From UBA3855 sp964472035 (lineage in GTDB: Bacteria; Bacillota; Clostridia; Oscillospirales; Ruminococcaceae): a stretch of DNA of 64,000 nucleotides. Made by a program: the position numbers and the translations under genes. The notes beneath the pieces are model-generated. The model had not been told where the DNA came from, ran no database searches, and saw nothing but the letters and a program-made list of their open reading frames with translations. Location: positions 62,001-126,000 of the forward strand of contig CAYYIT010000001.1 in the NCBI GenBank assembly GCA_964472035.1, in the 5' to 3' direction. Below, piece after piece: positions 17,026 through 24,147 of this stretch (position 1 is its first letter; each line of letters starts with the position of its first letter).

Positions 17026-17050
17026 TTTTGTTCTCCTTCATTTTCTGAAA

Positions 17051-17386
17051 TTAATATGTTGCATGGAACTCTTTCAGAATTCTCTTAAACAAATCATTAT
17101 GTTCTTTGTACAGTTTCAAAACTTCACCGATCAGCTTACTTGCATTTTCAAGTCCAGTATTGTCTTTCATATCAATATGCCGGACATTTTCAAAAATCAT
17201 CTTCATTCCATTCAAATTGCGATATTTTTCATCATGCTCAATATGCAGTTTATCTGCCCTTTTGTTCAATTTCATGGAAAGTCTTTCCAATTCAGCAGAT
17301 AAATCATTCACTTCACCGTTTTTGTCACGATAATACAAATCAACCATCGCTACCATTTCTTCTACAGCCCATCCTATTTTTTTCAT
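17051..17386 (-). CDS. hypothetical protein, tandem paralogue
   Basis: The 111-residue protein begins MKKIGWAVEEMVAMVDLYY and contains IEHDEKYRNLNG, matching the neighbouring gene product at the same relative position. GGAGG stands 7 bases before ATG 17386. A TTG 3 bases further upstream is less likely. Both proteins are soluble and helical, with no cysteine pairs. They may form a heterodimer. The family is known to me only as an N-terminal module of some restriction-related proteins, so a function is not assigned. Confidence 0.7.
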   Translation of the reverse strand: MKKIGWAVEEMVAMVDLYYRDKNGEVNDLSAELERLSMKLNKRADKLHIEHDEKYRNLNGMKMIFENVRHIDMKDNTGLENASKLIGEVLKLYKEHNDLFKRILKEFHATY

Positions 17387-17544
17387 CAATATTCCTCCTT
17401 AATATCATGGCTGGGAAATTCAGCCAATGTAATTTCTGATTTCATCACCGCACATAATCCATCATTATAATTATACTACATAGCAACAGAGAATGCAAGG
17501 ATTTTCCCACTTCTTCTCCATTAATGGCACATTGCCAACATAAC

Positions 17545-17572
17545 CCCCGTGCAGCCCCATAGCTGCACGGGG
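17545..17572 (-). terminator. hairpin downstream of the 171-residue gene
   Basis: CCCCGTGCAG (17545-17554) pairs perfectly with CTGCACGGGG (17563-17572) across 8 bases. On the minus strand it follows the stop codon of the 17587 gene by 14 bp, but only a weak T-stretch (GTTATGTT) comes after it. Confidence 0.6.
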
Positions 17573-17586
17573 TTCCATCACTTCAT

Positions 17587-18102
17587 CTATTCCTGAACAT
17601 AATACTGCTGTGTCGTTCCGATCCCAAGTTCGTCAAGCTCCGCATTCAGAAGACCAACGAACTGATCCGCAAGTTTCAGCATTTCCGCTTCTGTTTCATA
17701 TCTGACAATAGGTAAAATATGCAGATGATAAGCGTGTCCGCTTGTACCATTGGAGAGCTGGTGAAGCCCTCTGTGCAGATAATACAGAAGACCACCATCA
17801 TCAAGTGCATAACTGAGATGCCCCGTGATTGAAAGTGCAACTGCTTCAGGACAATCATAAAACTGAAAATCCACTACAAAATGAAGTCTCTGTTCATTGT
17901 GTGCTAACGGCACCGGTGTACAACAATAATTGCATTTCAGATATTCCCCCTTGTAGGCGTTATGATAAATGCATACCTCTTTTTCGTTGCATACAGATGC
18001 CAGTTTTTCAAAAAATTCATGAGTCAACGGCTCTTTTCTATCGAAATAGGTTTTTACAAACAGCCCGTTTTTTTGAGCGATCTTTCTATAATTTGATGTC
18101 AT
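17587..18102 (-). CDS. hypothetical protein, 171 residues
   Basis: A soluble protein starting MTSNYRKIAQKNGLFVKTYF, with AAGGAGGAAAATCAA before the ATG. Residues 45-60 contain two nearby cysteines (LKCNYCC). A His-containing stretch, SNGTSGHAYHLHILPIVRYE, lies near 120-140. No metal-binding or catalytic pattern is certain and no family is recognised. It is monocistronic, with its own hairpin downstream and a 220-bp AT-rich upstream region. Confidence 0.7.
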   Translation of the reverse strand: MTSNYRKIAQKNGLFVKTYFDRKEPLTHEFFEKLASVCNEKEVCIYHNAYKGEYLKCNYCCTPVPLAHNEQRLHFVVDFQFYDCPEAVALSITGHLSYALDDGGLLYYLHRGLHQLSNGTSGHAYHLHILPIVRYETEAEMLKLADQFVGLLNAELDELGIGTTQQYYVQE

Positions 18103-18270
18103 TTGATTTTCCTCCTTAAATTGACCAATTTTGATTTATACTTACGATTGATTCGATTACTTATTACATTGGAAACACCTCGTTTCTTTTGTATTACTAT
18201 ACAGTTATGCGTAGTGTTATATTTGATTTTCTAGTATTATCTTGTATGCATTCAAGATGCTGCCGTAATA

Positions 18271-18306
18271 AAAAAAGAACAGCTATGCAGATAAACCACA
18301 TAGCTG
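18271..18306 (-). terminator. terminator downstream of the small excisionase-like gene
   Basis: CAGCTATG (18280-18287) pairs with CATAGCTG (18299-18306). On the minus strand the stem is followed by TTCTTTTTTT, a strong rho-independent terminator pattern about 20 bp after the stop codon of the gene at 18326. Confidence 0.85.
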
Positions 18307-18325
18307 CTCACCTTATTTCACCGGA

Positions 18326-18511
18326 TCAAAGAGCATTCGTTTTCTTCTGAATATACTCACATACAGCTTCCTTCGGAATCTTCCACTTTCTTCCGATTCT
18401 GAAAGCTCTGATCTCACCGCTGTCCAAAAGCTGGTATACAGTACTCTTTCCGATGTGAAGCAGCTCCATTAACTCCTCCACTGTCATGATTTCAGTTGTA
18501 TCGAATTGCAT
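18326..18511 (-). CDS. small helix-turn-helix protein, excisionase/MerR-like
   Basis: The 61-residue protein starts MQFDTTEIMTVEELMELLHI. It has the helix-turn-helix of the excisionase (HTH_17) family: MTVEELMELLHIGKSTVYQ, then GEIRAFRIGRKWKIPKEAV and a C-terminal helix. GGAGGT lies 6 bases before ATG 18511, whereas the ATG at 18532 has no ribosome binding site. Proteins of this type bend DNA to help integrases excise mobile elements or act as small regulators. It sits at the left side of the mobilizable element and is related in fold to the protein at 22576. Confidence 0.85.
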   Translation of the reverse strand: MQFDTTEIMTVEELMELLHIGKSTVYQLLDSGEIRAFRIGRKWKIPKEAVCEYIQKKTNAL

Positions 18512-18767
18512 CGCACTTACCTCCATTTTCAAAGATTTTATTGATATGTTGGTTATTATTTAAGAGACAGCCATTTCCTGATTTGCATAAGCAGGAAAAT
18601 CACATAAAATCTCAAAACGAAGCAATCAATACAGCACATTCAAATACAGTACGTTCAATACTCTAAAATTTTTACAGGCTCTCCAGAATACCCATTCACC
18701 CCCTCTGACAACACCCTCAAATTCCAATTTTGAACCATCTTATCAGCACCAGTATGTTCTCCCACAA

Positions 18768-19259
18768 TCAGCTCCCATACTCTATTTTCCAATGAGAGTC
18801 CCTTGTTACTTGTTTGATATGTTCCAGAAATTTTCCAGTATCCGCTCTGTTATCCGCATACATTTTCCCATCCACAAAACTGACAGAATTCATAACCATA
18901 TGGATATGAAAATAGGATGTTGACTGACCATAGCTGTTCTCCCTGTCGGAATGATGTACTCCAAATATAATCTGGTACCTATCCCCATAGTACCCAGCAA
19001 TCTGATAAGCAACTCTCAACGCTTCCTCATCATCAAAAATCCTCTTATTCAAACAAATCACAAAATGAACAAGCTGATTTCCGGTAGGCTTTCCATAATA
19101 CTGCTTGACGGCCAGCATCTGCTGATAAGCACTTTCCGGACACACATTGATTCCTCCATAACAACCAGGGATTGTGTGACCATGGATGATATAATGAAAA
19201 CAATTCAAAAGATACGCCTTATCAGCTTCTGCCTTTACAATTACTTTAAATACTCCCAT
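18768..19259 (-). CDS. minimal relaxase (mobilization nuclease)
   Basis: The 163-residue protein has the features of a Relaxase-family HUH-type nuclease. A tyrosine-containing segment (CFHYIIHGHTIPGCYGG, about 21-37) lies near the N-terminus, and the His-rich motif III, SYFHIHMVMNSVSF (about 113-126), binds the metal. Typical relaxases have an N-terminal domain of about this length followed by a helicase-like or MobA C-terminal part, which is absent here. It overlaps the MobC-like gene by 19 bp and shares its operon. It is expected to nick at oriT and pilot the strand during mobilization. Confidence 0.83.
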   Translation of the reverse strand: MGVFKVIVKAEADKAYLLNCFHYIIHGHTIPGCYGGINVCPESAYQQMLAVKQYYGKPTGNQLVHFVICLNKRIFDDEEALRVAYQIAGYYGDRYQIIFGVHHSDRENSYGQSTSYFHIHMVMNSVSFVDGKMYADNRADTGKFLEHIKQVTRDSHWKIEYGS

Positions 19260-19525
19260 AAAGCATCTGCCTCCATTCTGATCAATTCCATATCCCCTGC
19301 CTGATTTTCATTTGCAATCCTTGCACATCTTTCAATGATATTTTCAATTCTGCACAGTATCTCCGGTGTTAAACCAGTTTCTCCATGCACGGCACTTTCG
19401 ATCATATATCTGCTAAAATTCATCCCCTTCTCCCTTGACTTCTGTTCGATGATGCTCAGATCATCCGATGACAGTTTCAAGGATTTCGTAATTGTTTTCT
19501 TTTCGTGGTCGGCTCTTTTTGACAT
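19241..19525 (-). CDS. MobC-like relaxosome accessory protein
   Basis: The 94-residue protein begins MSKRADHEKKTITKSLKLSS. It contains a ribbon-helix-helix-like segment (KSLKLSSDDLSIIEQKSREK) followed by MNFSRYMIESAV and a C-terminal helix, the layout of plasmid MobC proteins that bind oriT next to the relaxase. AAGGAGG stands before ATG 19525. It is the first gene of the two-gene mob operon and overlaps the relaxase gene, so the two are co-translated. Confidence 0.82.
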   Translation of the reverse strand: MSKRADHEKKTITKSLKLSSDDLSIIEQKSREKGMNFSRYMIESAVHGETGLTPEILCRIENIIERCARIANENQAGDMELIRMEADALWEYLK

Positions 19526-20018
19526 AGCGACTCCTCCTTATATAAATAAATTAGAATACTAATAGTCTAATAGTAAGTGTATACTTATCAGATTATGTAA
19601 TTCTATATACAATTAGTATTTTATATAGAATCGTTTCTATACCATACTGATTCCAATTGTTCTCTATTTCAGTTAGTATCTATAGTTCACTTTACAAAAT
19701 CTGCGGGACTAAGGTAAACGTATTACCTTAGTCGGAACAGTCTTACAATCCCCTGCATTCCCATTTGAAAAGTAGGGATCTGCTGTCAAAAACACATAGA
19801 TATTCCCGTAGCAAGCACCGAAAATCTATTATTTCTATGTTAGTTCGGTATTACTTTTAACCGTCAGTTTCTCACGCCCCCTTAAAAAGGTATTACATTT
19901 TCCCCTCCTGTCAGAATCCCCATTTTCAGTTACATATTATCATAGTGCTACGATAGGCTCTATCATGTGAAATGATAGGAGCATAGGGACATAGCAAAAC
20001 TGCGAAAGGAGGAAAACC
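19526..20018. other. intergenic region between the divergent mob operon and cargo operon, with oriT candidate
   Basis: This 493-bp AT-rich stretch has no credible gene. It holds an 11-bp perfect inverted repeat (19707-19733) and a second near-palindrome, GCTCTATCAT then ATGATAGGAGC (19957-19982), just upstream of the DUF960 gene. That second element may be an operator. Promoters of both flanking operons must lie here, but I cannot place them confidently. Confidence 0.6.
19707..19733. other. candidate origin of transfer (oriT)
   Basis: GACTAAGGTAA (19707-19717) and TTACCTTAGTC (19723-19733) form a perfect 11-bp inverted repeat around ACGTA. A related half, AGGTATTAC, recurs near 19887-19895. 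Inverted repeats beside the nick site and immediately upstream of the mobC-relaxase genes are typical of oriT. The nick position cannot be read from sequence. Confidence 0.55.
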
Positions 20019-20306
20019 ATGTTCAGGAACAACCGTTACATCACCCGTGGGATCGCTGAAAATATCCCCATCGAACTCCAATTTTTCATGTGGGAATCAC
20101 TTGAATCCCTCCCCGAGCCGAAAGATTACTTCCAAGTCTTTCGGCTTTCTGTTTTGAACGGCATCCAGTGCATCGAACATGAACAGGAGCAGCCGCCGTT
20201 TAAGAGAAAATACCTGCTGCCGATGATCGAAAATCCCGTCACAGCAAAAGTCTATATCATCGACGATGGCGACCACAGCACTATGCTTTTAGCAGAGGAA
20301 TATTAA
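20019..20306 (+). CDS. DUF960 family protein
   Basis: The 95-residue protein starts MFRNNRYITRGIAENIPIEL after GAAAGGAGG. It has the full DUF960 pattern: an R-x-I-T-R-G-I opening, IPIELQFFMWESL, DYFQVFRL, and an I-x-H-x-Q-E-x-P segment (IEHEQEQPPF). The family is widespread in Firmicutes and frequent on plasmids and mobile elements, but its role is unknown. It is the first gene of the cargo operon and is separated from the amidoligase by an attenuator-like hairpin. Confidence 0.85.
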   Translation: MFRNNRYITRGIAENIPIELQFFMWESLESLPEPKDYFQVFRLSVLNGIQCIEHEQEQPPFKRKYLLPMIENPVTAKVYIIDDGDHSTMLLAEEY

Positions 20307-20323
20307 CCGAATATCGACAAAAA

Positions 20324-20349
20324 GAGCATCCCATTCCAGTGGGATGCTC
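20324..20349 (+). terminator. terminator or attenuator between DUF960 and amidoligase genes
   Basis: GAGCATCCCA (20324-20333) pairs perfectly with TGGGATGCTC (20340-20349) and is followed by AATTTATTTT. It lies inside the short gap before the amidoligase ribosome binding site, so it may reduce read-through into the amidoligase rather than end the operon. Confidence 0.75.
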
Positions 20350-20373
20350 AATTTATTTTAGGAGGAAATCAAT

Positions 20374-21576
20374 ATGGAAGAGAAAACAACTATGAATCCC
20401 GAGGCTCAACACTGTGCTTTCTGTGGAGCTGTCATTGAGGCTGACAACTTCGGTATCATGGATGGCGAAATCATGTGTCCCGAATGTGTGGAGCGGCTTC
20501 AGGTGACTTGCACTCATTGCGGACATATCGTCACAGATGGAAACTACCGGCTCATCAACGACGAAGACCCCATCTGTCTGGACTGTGTTGACAACTATTG
20601 CACCACCTGTGAACGCTGTGGTACGCTGATTTACGATGAGGATGTGTATGGTGATGACGACCACTGCCTGTGCGAGCATTGCTACGAAAATCACTACACA
20701 CGCTGCGACAATTGCGATTGCGTGATGCATGTCAACGATTCCTATGGACATGGTGATGATTGCCTGTGCTATCGCTGTTTCAACGAGCTGGATAATAGTA
20801 TTCACGACTATGGCTACAAGCCTGAACCGATCTTCTATGGCAAAGGTGAACGCTATTTCGGTGTGGAGCTTGAAATCGACATTGGTGGTCATGATGATGA
20901 TAATGCACAGTCCATTCTGGAGGTCGGAAATACCAGCGATGACTGCATCTACATCAAGTCGGACGGAAGTCTGAACGAGGGTATGGAGATCGTAACGCAC
21001 CCCATGAGCCTTGAGTATCACATGAATTATCACTGGGAGGATGTTCTGAATGCGTGTATCCATCTCGGCTATCGCTCGCATCAGACTTCTACCTGTGGCT
21101 TGCATATCCATGTGAATCGCTCCAGCCTCGGTGATTTCACGGAGCATCAGGAAGCAACGATTTCCAGAATCCTGTATTTCGTGGAACAGCACTGGAATGA
21201 GCTGCTCAAGTTTTCACGCCGTTCTGAATCTGCCATGAATCGCTGGGCGGCTCGTTATGGATATGAATCGTCTCCTAAGAAGTTGCTGGACAAGGCAAAG
21301 GAACGATATGGTCGGTATTCGGCTGTCAATCTGTGCAACAAGCATACCATAGAATTCAGAATGTTCCGTGGGACGCTCAAATTGAATACACTTCTGGCTA
21401 CGTTACAGCTCGTAAATCGGATCTGTGATGTGGCTTTCACTTTTTCTGACGAAGAAGTGCAGGAGCTGTCATGGTCGGATTTTGTGGCAACTGTCACCGA
21501 GCCGGAACTGATCCAGTATCTCAAAGAGCGTCGGCTTTACATTAATGAGGAAATCACGACTGAGGAGGATATGTAA
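20374..21576 (+). CDS. zinc-finger amidoligase-family enzyme
   Basis: This 400-residue protein has two parts. Residues about 14-145 carry a series of CxxC pairs spaced like tandem LIM or treble-clef zinc fingers (CAFC, CPEC, CTHC, CLDC, CERC, CEHC, CDNC). Residues about 160-390 match the amidoligase family, a glutamine synthetase-like fold that forms amide bonds. The matches are RYFGVELEIDIGG (metal-binding acidic residues), IKSDGSLNEGMEIVTHPM, CGLHIHVNRS, and TIEFRMFRGTLKLNTLLATL (the Arg pair for ATP). AGGAGG precedes ATG 20374. The stop is 1 bp before the start of the glutamine amidotransferase. A joint amide-forming role is likely, perhaps on a peptide or protein, but the substrate is unknown. 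Confidence 0.9.
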   Translation: MEEKTTMNPEAQHCAFCGAVIEADNFGIMDGEIMCPECVERLQVTCTHCGHIVTDGNYRLINDEDPICLDCVDNYCTTCERCGTLIYDEDVYGDDDHCLCEHCYENHYTRCDNCDCVMHVNDSYGHGDDCLCYRCFNELDNSIHDYGYKPEPIFYGKGERYFGVELEIDIGGHDDDNAQSILEVGNTSDDCIYIKSDGSLNEGMEIVTHPMSLEYHMNYHWEDVLNACIHLGYRSHQTSTCGLHIHVNRSSLGDFTEHQEATISRILYFVEQHWNELLKFSRRSESAMNRWAARYGYESSPKKLLDKAKERYGRYSAVNLCNKHTIEFRMFRGTLKLNTLLATLQLVNRICDVAFTFSDEEVQELSWSDFVATVTEPELIQYLKERRLYINEEITTEEDM

Positions 21577-21577
21577 G

Positions 21578-22513
21578 ATGTGTGCATTATTTGGTTGGCT
21601 GGATTACAACGGTAAGATTTCGCCGAAAGTCCTGCAGAAGCTGACACAGGCACTTGCAAATGCTGCCGAAGAAAGAGGGACGGACGCAAGCGGTATTTCT
21701 TATGTGAGGGACGGGAAAATGACGATCTACAAGCGTCCGAAGCCTGCCCATAAGATGAAATTTCGTGTTCCGGCTGGAACATCTGCGCTGATGGGACATA
21801 CCCGATTTACCACACAGGGCAATCAGAAACACAACTTCAACAATCATCCGTTCCGTGGATTTGCGGGACAGGAGTTTGCATTTGCTCACAATGGTGTGCT
21901 GTACAACGATCGGGAACTTCGCAAAACAAAGAAACTGCCCGTCACGAAGATCGAGACGGACAGTTATATCGGGGTTCAGCTGATTGAGCAGAACGGCGAT
22001 CTTTCATTTGAATCATTGGCACAGATGGCAGAGGATGTATCTGGAAATTTCACATTCACCCTACTCGATGTGGAAAGCTCACTGTACTTCATCAAGGGGT
22101 CAAGTCCTCTTTATCTCATTCACTTCCCCCTGATCGGGCTGTATGTTTATGCGTCCACTCAGAGCATCATGGAAAAAGCTCTCAAGGCTTGCGGACTTCT
22201 CCGGTTTGATTATGAGGTGCTGGATGTGAAGAATGGGGATATTCTGAAAATTGATGCACAGGGAAATCTTTCCGGTGATACGTTCAAGACCATGTTCTAT
22301 GATCCGTTCTTTCGTGACTATATGCTCTGGGAGGATGAAGCAGAATCGGATGAGGCTCTGGAAACCCTGCTTCTGATGTGTCGGTGTTTTGGGGTGACGG
22401 AGGACGAAGTTCTTGATCTGCTGGAGATGGGGTATAGCTATGATGAGATTGAGTGGTTCCTGAATGAGCCGGAGGGTAGACGTGAAATTCTGAAAGAGAG
22501 CAGCTGTTTCTGA
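21578..22513 (+). CDS. class II glutamine amidotransferase
   Basis: This 311-residue protein starts MCALFGWLDYNG. Cys2 becomes the N-terminal nucleophile after Met removal, as in class II glutaminases (PurF/GlmS type), which fixes the start at ATG 21578 rather than the ATG at 21545. Other active-site elements are RGTDASGISY, GHTRFTTQGN, NNHPF and FAHNGVLYN. The C-terminal 80 residues are acidic and not recognised. There is no synthase domain, so the released ammonia must be used by a partner. The adjacent upstream amidoligase, in the same operon, is the obvious candidate. It is cargo of the mobilizable element. Confidence 0.93.
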   Translation: MCALFGWLDYNGKISPKVLQKLTQALANAAEERGTDASGISYVRDGKMTIYKRPKPAHKMKFRVPAGTSALMGHTRFTTQGNQKHNFNNHPFRGFAGQEFAFAHNGVLYNDRELRKTKKLPVTKIETDSYIGVQLIEQNGDLSFESLAQMAEDVSGNFTFTLLDVESSLYFIKGSSPLYLIHFPLIGLYVYASTQSIMEKALKACGLLRFDYEVLDVKNGDILKIDAQGNLSGDTFKTMFYDPFFRDYMLWEDEAESDEALETLLLMCRCFGVTEDEVLDLLEMGYSYDEIEWFLNEPEGRREILKESSCF

Positions 22514-22575
22514 GAATAAAAATTTACTTACCCACTAACTGTACAGTAAATAAAATTAGAAAGGTGGTAATTTTT

Positions 22576-22785
22576 ATGAATTTACCGACATATCAGTCAA
22601 ACGATGCGCTTCCGCTCGTCATGAACGTCAAGGATGTAGCAGGCTACCTGCACATTTCCACAACCTGTGCTTACACACTTATGAATGCAGAGGGTTTTCC
22701 GGCTCTCAAAATCGGCAAGCGTATTCTGATCCCCAGAGAGCGTTTCCTGGAATGGCTGGAAAACAGCAGAGGACAGGTCATTTAA
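22576..22785 (+). CDS. excisionase-family DNA-binding protein
   Basis: The 69-residue protein begins MNLPTYQSNDALPLVMNVKD. It has the HTH_17/excisionase layout: VMNVKDVAGYLHISTTCAYT (recognition helix), then GFPALKIGKRILIPRERFLE. AAAGGTGG is upstream of ATG 22576. It lies directly before the integrase gene (14 bp between stop and start), the usual xis-int order, and would control the direction of recombination. Confidence 0.9.
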   Translation: MNLPTYQSNDALPLVMNVKDVAGYLHISTTCAYTLMNAEGFPALKIGKRILIPRERFLEWLENSRGQVI

Positions 22786-22798
22786 GGGGGTGCGTATT

Positions 22799-23983
22799 AT
22801 GGGCAAGAACGGAAATAATGAGGGTTCGATCCGTAAGCGTTCCAACGGAAAATGGGAGGCACGTTATTCGGATGGCAGAACCCCCGACGGCAGACAGATT
22901 CAGCGTTCCATCTACGGCAACACCAGAAAAGAGGTTGCGGAAAAGCTGAACGAAGTTCTGTATCAGAAACAGGTGGGGACGTATGTCCCCCCTCAGAGTA
23001 TCCTCCTCGGTGACTGGATGCTTCAATGGATTCATAACTACGCAGCAATTTCGGTCAGACCGTCCACTTATATCAGCTACGAGGGCTATGTCCACAACCA
23101 TATCAATCCAATACTTGGACAGATACCGCTCCAGCACATCACGCCGGTCATCATTCAGAATTTCTACAACCAGAAATATGAATCGGGTCGAACAGATGGC
23201 AGGGGTGGTCTGAGTGCAAAGACCATCCGGAATCTGCACAACATGCTCCATCAGGCTTTGGAACAGGCAAAAAACAACGGCTTGATTTTACATAATCCGA
23301 CGGATAATGCTGTGATTCCAAAGCAGCTGAAAAAGGAAATGCGTGTGCTGTCACTGGATGAACAGATGCGGCTCTTGCAGGTGATCCATATGCACCGGCT
23401 GGGATTTGCAATTCTGCTTGATCTGGCAACGGGACTTCGTATTGGTGAACTCTGTGCCTTGAAATGGTCGGATGTGAATTTCAACAGGCAGACCATCCGG
23501 ATCAGCCGTACCTTACAGAGGATCAAGAAAAGTATTGGTGAGAAGCTGTCCGAGGGTGGTAACACGGCAATTCTGGAAGGTAATGTCAAAACGAACAGCG
23601 GTTTCCGTGAGATCCCGATTCCGGATAATGTGTTTGCCATGCTGATGCAGCACAAGGCGGTACAGGATCAAGAGAAGGCTTACTATGCTGGGATCTATCA
23701 GGACAACGGTTACATCTTTGCGATGCCATTGGGAACCTGTGTCGAACCGAACACGATGCGTGACGCACTCAACTACCTGCTGGCAGCGGCTGGGGTGGAA
23801 CATGCAAACTTTCATGCCCTGCGTCACACGTTCGCTACCAGAGCGATTGAGAATGGCGTGAATGTGAAAACGCTGAGTGACATTCTCGGACATTCGCAGG
23901 TGCAGATCACGATGGATCTTTACTGTCATACGTCGCTGGATCTGATGCGGGATAGTATGAATAAGTTGGCAGGGTTGTTTTAA
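22799..23983 (+). CDS. tyrosine recombinase (site-specific integrase)
   Basis: The 394-residue protein has an N-terminal AP2-like DNA-binding segment (GSIRKRSNGKWEARYSDGRT). A SAM-like core-binding domain spans about 60-170. The catalytic domain has the Arg of LATGLRIGELCALKW, the H-x-x-R of FHALRHTFATR, the His of LGHSQVQITM and the nucleophile Tyr in DLYCHTS. It is full length for Tn916/ICE-type integrases. The ATG at 22799 follows AAGGGGG. It is last in the element and is followed by a strong terminator, typical for an int gene next to the attachment site. Confidence 0.95.
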   Translation: MGKNGNNEGSIRKRSNGKWEARYSDGRTPDGRQIQRSIYGNTRKEVAEKLNEVLYQKQVGTYVPPQSILLGDWMLQWIHNYAAISVRPSTYISYEGYVHNHINPILGQIPLQHITPVIIQNFYNQKYESGRTDGRGGLSAKTIRNLHNMLHQALEQAKNNGLILHNPTDNAVIPKQLKKEMRVLSLDEQMRLLQVIHMHRLGFAILLDLATGLRIGELCALKWSDVNFNRQTIRISRTLQRIKKSIGEKLSEGGNTAILEGNVKTNSGFREIPIPDNVFAMLMQHKAVQDQEKAYYAGIYQDNGYIFAMPLGTCVEPNTMRDALNYLLAAAGVEHANFHALRHTFATRAIENGVNVKTLSDILGHSQVQITMDLYCHTSLDLMRDSMNKLAGLF

Positions 23984-23990
23984 ATGAGGA

Positions 23991-24024
23991 CGGAGCATGG
24001 CAGTTTGTCATGCTCCGGATTTTT
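23991..24024 (+). terminator. terminator of the integrase gene
   Basis: CGGAGCATG (23991-23999) pairs perfectly with CATGCTCCG (24009-24017) and is followed by GATTTTTTG. It starts 8 bp after the integrase stop codon. Confidence 0.9.
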
Positions 24025-24147
24025 TGTGATTTTTTATTTTTGTACTCTTTTTTTAATTTCGCCCGCTCTATTTTTCCCTTTTTCGGCGAGAAACAAATAA
24101 TCTACGAAGTTGTTTTTTCAAAAGGCGTACAAAAATTACAAAGAAGA

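Larger units (their letters stand above)
18326..23983. mobile_element. integrative mobilizable element (IME), approximate extent
   Basis: The genes that define it are a relaxase (18768-19259), a MobC-like accessory protein (19241-19525), an oriT-like inverted repeat between the divergent halves (19707-19733), two excisionase-type proteins and a tyrosine recombinase at the right end (22799-23983). Cargo is a DUF960 protein, a zinc-finger amidoligase and a class II glutamine amidotransferase. No coupling protein or type IV secretion genes are present, so transfer would need a helper. The outer ends are set here by gene content. I did not find the att direct repeats by eye, so the true borders may lie outside these positions. 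Confidence 0.75.

Noticed and set aside
24010..24147. A possible small gene between the integrase and the divergent pair
   Set aside because: The sequence is AT-rich with poor codon composition and no ribosome binding site; it contains only the integrase terminator and the 3' flank of the minus-strand gene.
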